A stretch of DNA of 47,876 nucleotides from Mycobacterium asiaticum. GTDB lineage: Bacteria > Actinomycetota > Actinomycetes > Mycobacteriales > Mycobacteriaceae. Of the stretch, positions 1-8,037 are shown one piece after another. The stretch covers positions 1 to 47,876 of the forward strand of contig NZ_LZLS01000162.1 in assembly GCF_001673365.1 (NCBI RefSeq). The letters run 5' to 3'. The notes below the pieces were generated by a model that saw only the letters and a list, made by a program, of their open reading frames with translations, searched no databases and was not told the origin of the DNA. Each line of letters starts with the position of its first letter. The first letter of the stretch is position 1. Made by a program: the position numbers and the translations under genes.

Positions 1-15
1 TACGCGGCGTAGGCC

Positions 16-990
16 TTGCTCAGTCGGCCCTGTGGCCAGTTGTGGGCGAGTTCGGCGTACTCCGGCGGCAACGGCGGCGCCGGCGGTAACAGTGGCACCA
101 GAGGCGACGGCGGCACCGGAGGCAACGGCGGGCAGGGCGCGGCCAGCGGCGACCTTAGGGCAGGTGGAATGGGCGGCGCCGGCGGCACCGGTGGGTCCGC
201 TGTCACCGGCGTCGGCGGCACCGGTGGCACCGGCGGCCAAGGCGGCACCGGTGGCGTCGGCGGTCAGGGCGGGACCGGCGGTCAAGGCGGCGCCACCGAC
301 AGCGGCGGCGGCGGCACCGGCGGCGGCGGGGGTCGAGGCGGCAACTCGACCGCGGGCGGCGGAGGTCAAGGCGGTAATGCGGGTCAAGGCGGCACCGCAA
401 CTACAAACGGCACGGCCGGCTTCGGCGGCACCGGCGGCCAGGGCGGTGATGGAGCACCGCGGCAAGCCGGGGGCGCCGGAGGCAATGGCGGCGCCGGTGG
501 CGCCGCGACTGGCAACGCCAATGCCGGCGGGGGTGGATCCGGCGGCACGGGCGGCCACGGCGGCACCGGTGCCGATGGCGGCGCCGGCGGCAGCGGCGGG
601 GCGGGTGGCGTCGCAGCTCTCAGCGGCCACTACGGCCACGGCGGAACCGGCGGGACCGGCGGTCTGGGAGGCAATGGTGGCAGCACCTCTGGCGATACCG
701 GCGTTGGTGGCAATGGCGGCATCGGCGGCATGGGCGGTGGCGCCAGCGACAATGGCAACGGCGGCGCCGGTGGCAAGGGCGGCGGTGGCGGCAACGGAGC
801 CTCGGGCGGAATCAGGACCGGCGCGGACGGCGGCAACGGCGGGGCGGGCGGCACCGGCGGCACCGTCAGCGGCATCGGCACCCCGGGTGCGGGTGGCGCC
901 GGCGGATCTCGAGGCAGTGGGGGCACTGGCCTACCCCCTGGCGCGGACGGCGACGACGGTGCGCCGGGTTCTCCCGGACACCGGTCATGA
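16..990 (+). CDS. PGRS-type glycine-rich ORF, 5' part (PE domain) missing
   Basis: From about base 58 the frame is a continuous run of Gly-Gly-X triplets (GGTGG, GGAGG, GGNGG, GGQGG), as in the PGRS part of PE_PGRS surface proteins. It ends in a short non-repetitive tail, [10 protein letters not shown]. No PE domain precedes it: the same frame has a stop (TAG) at bases 10-12, and the residues before base 58 are not PGRS-like. The listed start is a TTG that only marks the open frame. Either this is a remnant of a PE_PGRS gene, or the sequence is broken at the contig edge, where PGRS repeats often stop assemblies. PE_PGRS proteins are cell-surface or secreted antigens of slow growers. I do not recall a PE_PGRS gene next to Rv0906 in H37Rv. 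The PGRS assignment is sure; the gene boundaries are not. Confidence 0.6.
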   Translation: MLSRPCGQLWASSAYSGGNGGAGGNSGTRGDGGTGGNGGQGAASGDLRAGGMGGAGGTGGSAVTGVGGTGGTGGQGGTGGVGGQGGTGGQGGATDSGGGGTGGGGGRGGNSTAGGGGQGGNAGQGGTATTNGTAGFGGTGGQGGDGAPRQAGGAGGNGGAGGAATGNANAGGGGSGGTGGHGGTGADGGAGGSGGAGGVAALSGHYGHGGTGGTGGLGGNGGSTSGDTGVGGNGGIGGMGGGASDNGNGGAGGKGGGGGNGASGGIRTGADGGNGGAGGTGGTVSGIGTPGAGGAGGSRGSGGTGLPPGADGDDGAPGSPGHRS

Positions 991-1015
991 GTGAAGCGCT
1001 ACGTCCGCTAGCGCG

Positions 1016-2134
1016 TCAGAGTCGCCACCACGGGTTGAACCGCAGTGACGTTCCCGAATCAATTCGCTGGCCGGGCGTCGGCACGGCCACCTGAACGCCT
1101 TCGGGCTCAGCGGCTTTGAGCACTCGCTCCACCGGTTCGGCCCACGGATGCGGAGCCAGTCGGAAGGTGCCCCAGTGCACCGGCACCAGCAATCCCGAGC
1201 CGGAATCGGTGACGTCCAAGTGGGCCCGGACCGCATCCTCGGGATTCATGTGGATGTCCGGCCAGGCGGTGTTGTAGGCGCCGATCGGCAATAGCGTGAG
1301 GTCGAACGGTCCATGGTCGGCGCCGATCTCAGCGAAGCTCTTCGTGTAACCAGTGTCGCCGCCGAAGTACGCCCGGTGGGTCGGGCCGATGAACGCCCAC
1401 GACGCCCACAGCGTGTTGTTGCGAGTGACAAACCGGCCCGAGAAGTGCCGCGCGGGCATGCACACCACCGTCAGTTCGTCGACTTGCGCACTTTGATGCC
1501 AGTCGAGTTCGACGATGCGTTCCTCGGGTATCCCCCACGATCGCAGATGCGCGCCCACCCCGAGCGGCACGAAAAACGGCGCCCGCTGCATGCGCGCCAA
1601 GGCCAGCACGGTGTCGATGTCCAAGTGGTCGTAGTGGTCGTGGCTGATCACCACCGCGTCAACCGCAGGCAAGCCCTCCAGTTGCACCGGCGGCGGGTGC
1701 AGTCGCCGCGGCCCGACCAGATCCGACGGCGAACAGCGGTCACTCCACACCGGGTCGGTCAGCACGCGGTAGCCGTCGATCTCCACCAGCGCCGTCGAGT
1801 GACCGAACCAACTAACGGCCAAGTCAGCGGGCTCACCTTGATAGATCGATGGCGACGCCAGCGGGATCGGTTTGGCGGGTAGGGTCGCGGCGCGACCTCC
1901 GATCATTTGCCACGCGATCTGCCGCAGTTCCTCGCGGTTCATCACATACATCGAACCGGGATCGATATTGACGAACACGCCGTCGCGGTAGTTCGGTGAG
2001 TCCTTTGCAACCGACTCAAAGGCGGCCGGGTCGGCACCGAGCGCGGCAGGCGCGCCGTGCAGCGCGCGCAGCAGCCAACCGCCCGCCGCCAATGACGCCG
2101 TACCACCAGCTAGTCGCAGCGCCCGGCGCATCAT
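1016..2134 (-). CDS. Metallo-beta-lactamase-fold hydrolase, NAPE-PLD/RomA type (Rv0906-like)
   Basis: This 372-residue protein has the metal-binding motif HDHYDHLD near residue 165, GHSTALVEI before it and GGDTGY near 260. The set is typical of the lactamase_B_2 branch that includes N-acyl-phosphatidylethanolamine phospholipase D and RomA-like proteins, which hydrolyse phosphodiester or ester bonds with a two-metal centre. The N-terminus carries two arginines followed by a small hydrophobic stretch (LAGGTASLAAGGWLLRAL), so it may be exported or membrane-anchored, possibly as a lipid-acting enzyme. Length and position beside echA6 match H37Rv Rv0906. The substrate cannot be read from the sequence. 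It lies 5 bases downstream of echA6 on the same strand, so the two are probably cotranscribed. Confidence 0.9.
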   Translation of the reverse strand: MMRRALRLAGGTASLAAGGWLLRALHGAPAALGADPAAFESVAKDSPNYRDGVFVNIDPGSMYVMNREELRQIAWQMIGGRAATLPAKPIPLASPSIYQGEPADLAVSWFGHSTALVEIDGYRVLTDPVWSDRCSPSDLVGPRRLHPPPVQLEGLPAVDAVVISHDHYDHLDIDTVLALARMQRAPFFVPLGVGAHLRSWGIPEERIVELDWHQSAQVDELTVVCMPARHFSGRFVTRNNTLWASWAFIGPTHRAYFGGDTGYTKSFAEIGADHGPFDLTLLPIGAYNTAWPDIHMNPEDAVRAHLDVTDSGSGLLVPVHWGTFRLAPHPWAEPVERVLKAAEPEGVQVAVPTPGQRIDSGTSLRFNPWWRL

Positions 2135-2139
2135 GAACG

Positions 2140-2871
2140 TTAGGCCCCCTGAAAGTTCGGCGGTCGCTTCTCGATGCGAGCGACCTGAGCCTCAATTACA
2201 TCCTGGCTGGCCCAAGCTTTGTCGAAAAGCTCCTTGTGTTCCGGTTCCGGTTCCTCGATGGAACCGTCGTCGTTAAGTACCCGTTTGGCGTGCTGGATAG
2301 CCAGCGGCGCCAGGCCGGCGATTTCGGCACCCCACTCTTGGGCGTCCGCCAACGTCCCGATCCGGTTGGCCATTCCGGTGTGCAGGGCCGTCTCGGCGGT
2401 CAGCTTCTCGGCGGTCAGCAACATCGCCCGGGCCCGACCGTGACCGACCAGCGAGGACAGTCGGCGGATACTCCAATTGTCAAGTGCCAAGCCATATTTC
2501 GATGTCGGGAACTGAAAGAATGCATCCTGCGCGACCACCCGCAGGTCACACTGCATGGCCAACTGCAGGCCGGCACCGATCGCGGGACCGTTGATCGCGC
2601 CGATCACCGGGATCAACGTCGCGTCCATGACTCGGTGCAGCTCGACCAGACGGTCGGGATAGTCGGCAGCGAAGGCATCTCCGGAAAGGTCGGCTCCGGC
2701 GCAGAACGCGGTGCCCTGGCCGGTCAGAACGATCGCGCGAGTGGCGCCGTCACCGGCCTTCTCGAAGGCCTCCCGCAGCTCTTCGACCAGCTGGGAGTTC
2801 AGGGCGTTGCGACGCTCGGGGCGCTGCAACTCGATGGTCATCACGCCATCGTTTTGGGTAATACCGATCAT
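2140..2871 (-). CDS. echA6: Enoyl-CoA hydratase/isomerase-family protein EchA6
   Basis: This 243-residue crotonase-fold protein is nearly colinear with H37Rv EchA6 (MIGITQ start, [15 protein letters not shown] oxyanion-hole region, [20 protein letters not shown]-terminal RPPNFQGA). From the literature, EchA6 in M. tuberculosis lacks hydratase activity, binds long acyl-CoAs and supplies them to FAS-II for mycolic-acid synthesis. It is also the target of the THPP inhibitors. It starts 27 bases from accD3, which runs the other way, so the two genes share a very short divergent promoter. The Rv0906-like gene follows 5 bases downstream. Confidence 0.95.
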   Translation of the reverse strand: MIGITQNDGVMTIELQRPERRNALNSQLVEELREAFEKAGDGATRAIVLTGQGTAFCAGADLSGDAFAADYPDRLVELHRVMDATLIPVIGAINGPAIGAGLQLAMQCDLRVVAQDAFFQFPTSKYGLALDNWSIRRLSSLVGHGRARAMLLTAEKLTAETALHTGMANRIGTLADAQEWGAEIAGLAPLAIQHAKRVLNDDGSIEEPEPEHKELFDKAWASQDVIEAQVARIEKRPPNFQGA

Positions 2872-2898
2872 CGGCCAAGCCTATATAGCCTCATCACT

Positions 2899-4383
2899 GT
2901 GAGCCGTATCACGACCGACGAACTGCGCGAAGCGGTACTCGACGACGGCTCTTTCGTCAGTTGGGACAGCGAACCGCTGCAGCTGCCGATCTCGGAAATG
3001 TATGAACGTGAGCTCGCCGACGCGCGCGCGGCCAGCGGCCGGGACGAATCCGTGTCGACGGGCGAGGGTCGCATTTTCGGCCGTCGAGTGGCCGTGGTGG
3101 TCTGCGACTTCAATTTCCTCGCCGGCTCGATCGGGGTGGCCGCCGCCGAGCGAATCACCGCCGCGGTGCAACGCGCAACGGCCGAGCGGCTGCCGCTACT
3201 GGCGTCGCCAAGTTCCGGGGGTACCCGTATGCAGGAGGGCACGGTTGCGTTTCTGCAGATGGTCAAGATCGCGGCGGCCGTCAGACTGCACCGGCAGGCG
3301 CATCTCCCCTACCTGGTCTACCTGCGCAATCCGACCACCGGTGGTGTCTTCGCCTCGTGGGGTTCGCTGGGGCACGTCACCCTCGCCGAACCGGGCGCAT
3401 TGATCGGGTTTCTGGGGCCGCGGGTGTACGAGTTGCTCTACGGCGAGCCATTCCCATCCAATGTCCAGACGGCCGAGAACCTGCAGCGCTACGGCGTCAT
3501 CGACGGCGTCGTCTCATTGGCCGAGTTGCGTACGACGCTGGATCGGGCGTTAACCGTGATCGCCGATTCCCCCGATCCGCCGCCGGCCCTCCAAGCCGCC
3601 GAATCGATCCCGGATGTGCCTGCCTGGGACTCGGTGCTGGCGTCGCGACGAGCGGACCGCCCAGACGTGCGATATGTGTTGCGCCACGGGGCTACTGATC
3701 GTGTGTTGCTGTCGGGTACCGGACGGGGCGAGGCGGCGACGACGCTACTGGCGCTAGCCCGGTTTGCGGGCCAGCCGGTGGTGGTTCTGGGCCAGCAGCG
3801 GGTGGAGGATGGCGGCGGGAACGCGGTCGGACCCGGTTCGTTGCGCGAGGCGCGGCGCGGCATGGCTCTGGCTGCCGAACTCCAGCTGCCTCTGGTGTTG
3901 GTGATCGACACCGCTGGGCCGGCGCTCTCGGCCGAAGCCGAGCAGGGCGGTCTGGCCGGCCAAATCGCCCAGTGTCTGGCCGAACTCGTCACGCTGGATA
4001 CCCCGACGGTGTCCGTGCTGTTGGGCCAGGGCAGCGGCGGGCCGGCGCTGGCGATGGTGCCCGCCGATCGAGTGCTGGCCGCGCTGCACGGCTGGCTCGC
4101 GCCGTTGCCACCGGAAGGCGCCAGCGCGATTGTCTTCCGCGACACCGGACACGCACCCGAACTAGCTGCGGCACAAGGTATTCGATCGGCAGACTTGTTA
4201 GCGTCCGGGATCGTCGACGCGATCGTGCCCGAGCATCCCGACGCCGCAGACGAACCGGTCGAATTCTCCCGGCGGTTGGCTGTGGCTATCGCCGCCGAGG
4301 TACATGCGTTGCGCGGCATACCCGCTGCGCAACGCTTGGCGGCGCGGCTGCAGCGTTACCGGCGCATCGGATTGCCGACCTAG
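2899..4383 (+). CDS. accD3: Acetyl/propionyl-CoA carboxylase carboxyltransferase beta subunit AccD3
   Basis: From the GTG at 2899 the protein has 494 residues, about the H37Rv AccD3 length. The N-terminus (SRITTDELREAVLDDGSFVSWD) resembles AccD-type carboxyltransferases. The two crotonase-like halves show SSGGTRMQEGTVAFLQM and NPTTGGVFASWGSLGHVTLAEP in the first half and GQGSGGPALAMVPADRVLA in the second. The open frame continues upstream to 2236, but that part runs antisense through echA6 and has no homologous look, so it is rejected. It transfers carboxyl from carboxybiotin to acyl-CoA as part of an acyl-CoA carboxylase. AccD3 is the least characterised of the mycobacterial AccD set. Confidence 0.92.
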   Translation: MSRITTDELREAVLDDGSFVSWDSEPLQLPISEMYERELADARAASGRDESVSTGEGRIFGRRVAVVVCDFNFLAGSIGVAAAERITAAVQRATAERLPLLASPSSGGTRMQEGTVAFLQMVKIAAAVRLHRQAHLPYLVYLRNPTTGGVFASWGSLGHVTLAEPGALIGFLGPRVYELLYGEPFPSNVQTAENLQRYGVIDGVVSLAELRTTLDRALTVIADSPDPPPALQAAESIPDVPAWDSVLASRRADRPDVRYVLRHGATDRVLLSGTGRGEAATTLLALARFAGQPVVVLGQQRVEDGGGNAVGPGSLREARRGMALAAELQLPLVLVIDTAGPALSAEAEQGGLAGQIAQCLAELVTLDTPTVSVLLGQGSGGPALAMVPADRVLAALHGWLAPLPPEGASAIVFRDTGHAPELAAAQGIRSADLLASGIVDAIVPEHPDAADEPVEFSRRLAVAIAAEVHALRGIPAAQRLAARLQRYRRIGLPT

Positions 4384-4400
4384 CCACCCTCTCGAGTTCC

Positions 4401-4458
4401 GCGACATATAACCCACGCACACGGCACGCGGCAGCGGCTGTGCGTGAGTTATCTCTCG
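4401..4458. repeat. 58-bp hairpin repeat, copy 1
   Basis: This sits 17 bases after the accD3 stop. A 14-bp stem with one mismatch (4408-4421 with 4439-4452) encloses a GC-rich loop. It matches copy 2 at 5324-5381 at 52 of 58 positions in the same orientation. The stem includes CACGCACA/TGTGCGTG. It could act as a bidirectional terminator for accD3, but the second copy on the far side of the neighbouring gene suggests a REP-like element. Confidence 0.8.
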
Positions 4459-4495
4459 ATGGAACCGAACACGAGCCAATCGAGTCCAAGACCAC

Positions 4496-5334
4496 GTGGA
4501 CAAAATATTCATCGGCAGCGAAGCGCTGCGGCAAGGCACAGTGACCCCATACCAACTGCGGACCCACTTTCGCCCGATCTATCCCGACGTGTACCTCCCG
4601 CACCACGTCGAATCATCCCTACGCATCCGTTCGGAGGCGGCCTGGCTGTGGTCTCGCCGACGAGGTGTCCTCGCTGGGCTTGCCGCCGCGGCTCTGCACG
4701 GCTCGGACTGGATCGACGAAGACGAGCCCGTCGAATTGATCTGCGATAACCAGCATTGCCCCGCCGGCATTTCGACCAGCCGGCAGCATCTCGAGGACGA
4801 CGAGATCACCCGCGTCGCGGGCCTACCGGTCACCACGCTGGTGCGCACGGGTTTCGACCTCGCGCGACGGTCCTCGCCCGGACAGGCGGTGGCCCGCTTG
4901 GACGCCCTGATGCGCGCGACGCGTTTCGATGTCAAAGATGTTCTGCTGCTTGCTGAACGCCACGCGGGTGCCCGCGGCCTACGTCAGCTGCGCGCTGTGC
5001 TGCCGCGCGTCGATGCGGGTGCCGCATCGCCCAGAGAGACGTCGCTGCGATTGCTGCTGGTCGATGCGGGCCTACCGGCGCCGGAAACCCAGATCCCGGT
5101 GTTGGTCAACTACCGGACGGTGGCGGTGCTCGACATGGGCTGGGAACGGCCGTCGAATACGACGGCGACCAACACCGGACTAGCCGCACACAATTCGTCC
5201 GGGACATTCGTCGATTGAAGATGCTGGAGGAGCTTGGCTGGATCATCATCCGGGTGGTCGCCGAGGACCGCCCAGAAGCTGTGCTCCGCGAGGTTCGGAA
5301 GGCACTTCGCAGCCGCGGATGCCGCGACATATAA
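4496..5334 (+). pseudogene. Frameshifted AbiEi-like/DUF559 endonuclease-domain gene
   Basis: The first frame runs 4496-5218 (GTG start). It has an N-terminal part like the AbiEi-type winged helix of mycobacterial DUF559 proteins (FIGSEALRQGTVTPYQL, YPDVYLP, GLAAAALHG), then the approach to the nuclease core (DMGWERP). At about 5150 the reading continues in another frame as VEYDGDQHRTSRTQF, then RDIRRLKMLEELGWIIIRV, ending at TAA 5332-5334. VEYDGDQH is the acidic core of the DUF559, Vsr-like PD-(D/E)XK nuclease fold. Intact homologues normally have a few residues between WERP and VEYDGDQH, so a small deletion here is the likely lesion. The final stop lies inside hairpin copy 2. The original role is not established; a nuclease or toxin-antitoxin link is inferred from the fold only. 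Confidence 0.8.
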
Positions 5335-5381
5335 CTCACGCACACGACTCGCCGCAGCGGGTGTGCGTGAGTTATCTTTCG
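5324..5381. repeat. 58-bp hairpin repeat, copy 2
   Basis: A perfect 15-bp stem (5331-5345 with 5361-5375) closes a 15-base loop. It is the same element as 4401-4458, in the same orientation, with 6 differences over 58 bases, most of them in the loop. It overlaps the last codons and the stop of the frameshifted DUF559 gene. The gene is therefore bracketed by the two copies. Confidence 0.85.
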
Positions 5382-5428
5382 GCGCCGAGCCGAGCCGAGC
5401 CAGGCCCGGCCCGCACGGTGCCGCGCGT

Positions 5429-5971
5429 TTACCCGTCCAAGTACCGCTGGATCGTCGGGCCCAACCACTCGACCACCTCGTCATGGTCCATGTCGACGAC
5501 GGGCGGCAACTGTAATACGAAGCGGCACAAGGCCAAACCCAGGATCTGAGTGGCGATCAAACCCGCTCGTCGCGCGGATTCCCCAGCCGGTACCCGCGCG
5601 GCGACCAGCGGCTGCAGCTGAGTTCCGAAGATCTCGCGCATCCGTTGCGCAGCTTCGGCATTGGTGGCGCTCGAGCGCAACAGGATCACCAGTGCGTCGT
5701 CGCGCTCCCAGCGCTGCAGAAAGTGCCCGACCAGCAGCCAGCCCAGCCGCTGACGGTCAGCTCCGGCGAAGTCGGGAAATTGCAGATTGAAGTCCGCGGC
5801 GGCGGCGAACAGTTGGTCCTTGTTGCCGAAATACCGCATCACCATTGCGGGATCCACTCCGGCGTCCGCGGCGATAGCCCGGATCGTTGCGGCCTGGAAG
5901 CCCGACGTCCCGAACCGTTCGCGCGCCGCGGACAGGATGACGGCTTTGGTTTCCGCCGACGTGCGTCTCAT
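5429..5971 (-). CDS. TetR-family transcriptional repressor, divergent from the flavin monooxygenase
   Basis: From the ATG at 5971 (MRRTSAETKAVILSAARERF) the protein has 180 residues. The open frame reaches 6040, but that extension runs through the operators and lacks TetR similarity. The N-terminal HTH reads IRAIAADAGVDPAMVMRYFGNKDQLF, with the usual tyrosine-phenylalanine end of the recognition helix. The C-terminal ligand domain is of the actinobacterial type. Three GTCAACA-type sites lie between its start and the start of the monooxygenase. By analogy with other TetR/enzyme divergent pairs it probably represses both genes and is released by a substrate or product of the enzyme. The ligand is unknown. 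Confidence 0.88.
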   Translation of the reverse strand: MRRTSAETKAVILSAARERFGTSGFQAATIRAIAADAGVDPAMVMRYFGNKDQLFAAAADFNLQFPDFAGADRQRLGWLLVGHFLQRWERDDALVILLRSSATNAEAAQRMREIFGTQLQPLVAARVPAGESARRAGLIATQILGLALCRFVLQLPPVVDMDHDEVVEWLGPTIQRYLDG

Positions 5972-6048
5972 GTCAACAAGTGTAGGCCAACAACTGTTGA
6001 CAAACCGCTCAAGCCGCGCGCAGGATGAGTATGTCAACAAGTGTTGAC
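5972..6048. promoter_or_regulatory. Divergent promoter with three TetR-operator-like sites
   Basis: The best site is GTCAACAAGTGTTGAC (6033-6048), a perfect 7-bp inverted repeat with a 2-base spacer. A second, GCCAACAACTGTTGAC (5986-6001), has one imperfect pair. A third, half-conserved site begins at 5972 (GTCAACAAGTGT), right behind the repressor start codon. A TTGACA at 5998-6003 could be a -35 box for the monooxygenase. The arrangement indicates autoregulation of the TetR gene and control of the monooxygenase. Confidence 0.75.
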
Positions 6049-6073
6049 TAAGCGCTAGGAGAGAGGCCCCACC

Positions 6074-7213
6074 ATGAAAGACACCGATGTCCTGGTCGTA
6101 GGCGCCGGACCCACTGGACTCACCCTGGCCGCAGCACTGCTCACCCAGGGCATCGACGCGACGGTGATCGACAGGCTGCCGGCGGGTGCCAACACCTCAC
6201 GCGCGGCAGTCGTGAACGCGCGCAGCCTGGAGGTCCTCGAAGAACTCGACGTGTCTTGGCGTCTGGTCAAGGCCGGGCTCGTCGCGCCGCGATTCAGCAT
6301 GCGCCAAGGCGCGCGCGTGCTCATCCCAGTCGACTTCAGTGGGCTCCCGACGGCCTACCCCTACTCGCTGATGATCTCCCAGGCCGACACCGAGCGGGTG
6401 TTGGAAGAACGGCTGAATGAGCTGGGCGCCAATGTTATTCGCCGCAAGCTCTTGCGCGGAGTTACCCAGGACGCCACTGGCGTCACGGCCGCCTTCGACG
6501 ATGGCCAGACCATCCGTGCGGGCTACGTCGTCGGCGCGGACGGCATGTCCAGCACGGTGCGACGATTGGCCGGAATCGGTTTCGCGGGTGCAGAATTCGC
6601 CGAGTCGTTCATCCTTGCGGACGTGCAGGTAACCGGTGACGCCCCGGCAGACGAAGTAATCCTGTTCTACGGCAATGAGGGCCTAACTGTATTGGCACCG
6701 CTACCCGGTGGCGTTTACCGCATTGTGGCGCCGGTTGCCGACGCCCCCGAGACGCCGACCGCAGAATTCGTCCAACGACTGCTGGACACCCGGGGGTTCG
6801 GGCCGGGCCGAACTGTGGTTACCGAGTTGGCGTGGGGTTCGCGGTTCCGGATTCACCACCGCGTCGCCGACACCTACCGCGCCGGCCGGTTGCTACTGGC
6901 GGGCGACGCCGCCCACGTACACAGCCCGGCCGGTGGCCAGGGCATGAATCTCGGCCTCACTGACGCCGTCGCACTGGCCAACGCGCTTGACGAGGTCCTG
7001 CACGGCGGTTCGGATGCCACCCTGGACACCTACAGCGCGACGCAACGCGAACGGGCAAGTCACGTGCTGCAACTGACCGGCCGGCTGACGAAGATCTCGA
7101 CGATGCCCCGGCCGTTGCGGCCGTTGCGCAATGCGGTGATGCACGTGGCCGCGCACTCTCCGGCGGTGCGCGAACGGCTGGCGTGGCGCCTAAGTGGCCT
7201 GGTCAACAGGTGA
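6074..7213 (+). CDS. Class A FAD-dependent monooxygenase (PHBH fold)
   Basis: This 379-residue protein has the FAD-binding Rossmann motif at its N-terminus (VLVVGAGPTGLTLAAALL), the DG-type motif in the middle (GYVVGADGMSSTVRR) and the second FAD motif near residue 275 (GRLLLAGDAAHVHSPAGGQG). These define the p-hydroxybenzoate-hydroxylase family, which hydroxylates aromatic or polyketide-like substrates with NAD(P)H and oxygen. It is short and lacks the C-terminal thioredoxin-like domain of phenol hydroxylase and PheA/TetX-like relatives. A purine-rich site (ctaggagagagg) precedes the ATG. Expression is probably controlled by the divergent TetR. The substrate cannot be told from sequence. Confidence 0.9.
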   Translation: MKDTDVLVVGAGPTGLTLAAALLTQGIDATVIDRLPAGANTSRAAVVNARSLEVLEELDVSWRLVKAGLVAPRFSMRQGARVLIPVDFSGLPTAYPYSLMISQADTERVLEERLNELGANVIRRKLLRGVTQDATGVTAAFDDGQTIRAGYVVGADGMSSTVRRLAGIGFAGAEFAESFILADVQVTGDAPADEVILFYGNEGLTVLAPLPGGVYRIVAPVADAPETPTAEFVQRLLDTRGFGPGRTVVTELAWGSRFRIHHRVADTYRAGRLLLAGDAAHVHSPAGGQGMNLGLTDAVALANALDEVLHGGSDATLDTYSATQRERASHVLQLTGRLTKISTMPRPLRPLRNAVMHVAAHSPAVRERLAWRLSGLVNR

Positions 7214-7240
7214 ATAACGGCGCTCACATAGGATACATAG

Positions 7241-7270
7241 GCATATTTTATGCTAGCCTGCATCGGATAC
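7241..7270. promoter_or_regulatory. Candidate operator region upstream of the first tandem TetR gene
   Basis: GCATATTTTATGC (7241-7253) is a perfect 5-bp inverted repeat with a 3-base spacer in a locally AT-rich patch. CATCGGATAC (7261-7270) follows. The same ten bases occur on the other strand at 7986-7995, ahead of the second TetR gene. A common regulator for both genes, or reciprocal regulation, is inferred. Confidence 0.45.
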
Positions 7271-7278
7271 TACCGTGC

Positions 7279-7926
7279 ATGAAAGATGTTGGCTTTATGA
7301 CCCGACCGGGCACTGCGAAGGCGGCGCAAGCGACGGCGCGAGTGACAAAGCGTGGCGCGCACACCCGCAGTCGTCTAGTCACTGCGGCTATCGAGGTGTT
7401 CGCCGTAAAGGGCTACGAGCGAACGACGATTAAGGACGTATGCACGGCGGCGGGCTATACGCGTGGCGCGTTCTACTCCCACTTCGACAATCTGGAAGAA
7501 CTGCTGTGGGTCGTCTACCACCAGTGGACAGCCCAGATCGCCGAGCAGATCCGCAGCGCGCTGGAAGCTGGCGATCCGCAGAACGACTTGCCCAGGATCG
7601 TCGGAAGCATCGTGGAAAAGCTGGTGCGCGAACGCGACTGGCTCTTGATCAAGGCCGACTTACTCTCCGTTGCCGCGCGCAACCCGGAATTGGCCCACCG
7701 CTGGGCGATTCACCGCGACAAACTGCTCATCGTCATCGAAGAGCTGCTGGCTTCCAGCGGCGTCGAGCTGGACACGCCGATCGGCACAATCAGCGATACT
7801 GCCCGCGCGATCATGGCGTTGTACGACGGACTCGGCACCCAGTTGCTCCTGGAACGGGAAGAGGATGCCCGCGCCTGGGCAACAAAGCTGCTCACCGTGC
7901 TACTGCCGGTCCACGGTACGGCTTGA
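7279..7926 (+). CDS. TetR-family regulator, first of a tandem paralogous pair
   Basis: This protein has 215 residues from the ATG at 7279. A second ATG at 7297 (MTRPGTAKAAQA) is a possible alternative, and the frame is open back to 7183 without TetR character. The HTH reads TIKDVCTAAGYTRGAFYSHF. The ligand-binding half contains RNPELAHRWAIHRDKLL and DTARAIMALYDGLGTQLL. Nearly the same phrases occur in the next gene, so the two arose by duplication. A basic, Ala/Lys-rich N-terminal arm precedes the HTH in both. It is likely to act on itself, its paralogue or the FAD dehydrogenase downstream. Confidence 0.85.
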   Translation: MKDVGFMTRPGTAKAAQATARVTKRGAHTRSRLVTAAIEVFAVKGYERTTIKDVCTAAGYTRGAFYSHFDNLEELLWVVYHQWTAQIAEQIRSALEAGDPQNDLPRIVGSIVEKLVRERDWLLIKADLLSVAARNPELAHRWAIHRDKLLIVIEELLASSGVELDTPIGTISDTARAIMALYDGLGTQLLLEREEDARAWATKLLTVLLPVHGTA

Positions 7927-7985
7927 GGAGAACGGTTTAGCAGGTCACACCTCTACGACATTCTGATGCCAATGTGGCTCGTCGC

Positions 7986-8009
7986 GTATCCGATGTGGCA
8001 ATGTATCGG
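7986..8009. promoter_or_regulatory. Candidate operator upstream of the second tandem TetR gene
   Basis: GTATCCGATG (7986-7995) is the reverse complement of the CATCGGATAC found ahead of the first TetR gene. It is followed by GTATCGG (8003-8009), so CCGAT and ATCGG form an imperfect inverted repeat around GTGGCAATGT. It lies about 30 bases before the GTG start. Confidence 0.45.
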
Positions 8010-8037
8010 TTAAGAGCGAATCGGAGGAGGCAAACAA

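Noticed and set aside
58..987. Minus-strand Pro-rich ORFs across the PGRS region
   Set aside because: Reverse complement of Gly-Gly-X codons always gives Pro/Ala/Arg-rich open frames; no independent support.
2236..2898. N-terminal extension of the accD3 frame to 2236
   Set aside because: It runs antisense through the whole of echA6 and ends at a good GTG start that gives the normal AccD length.
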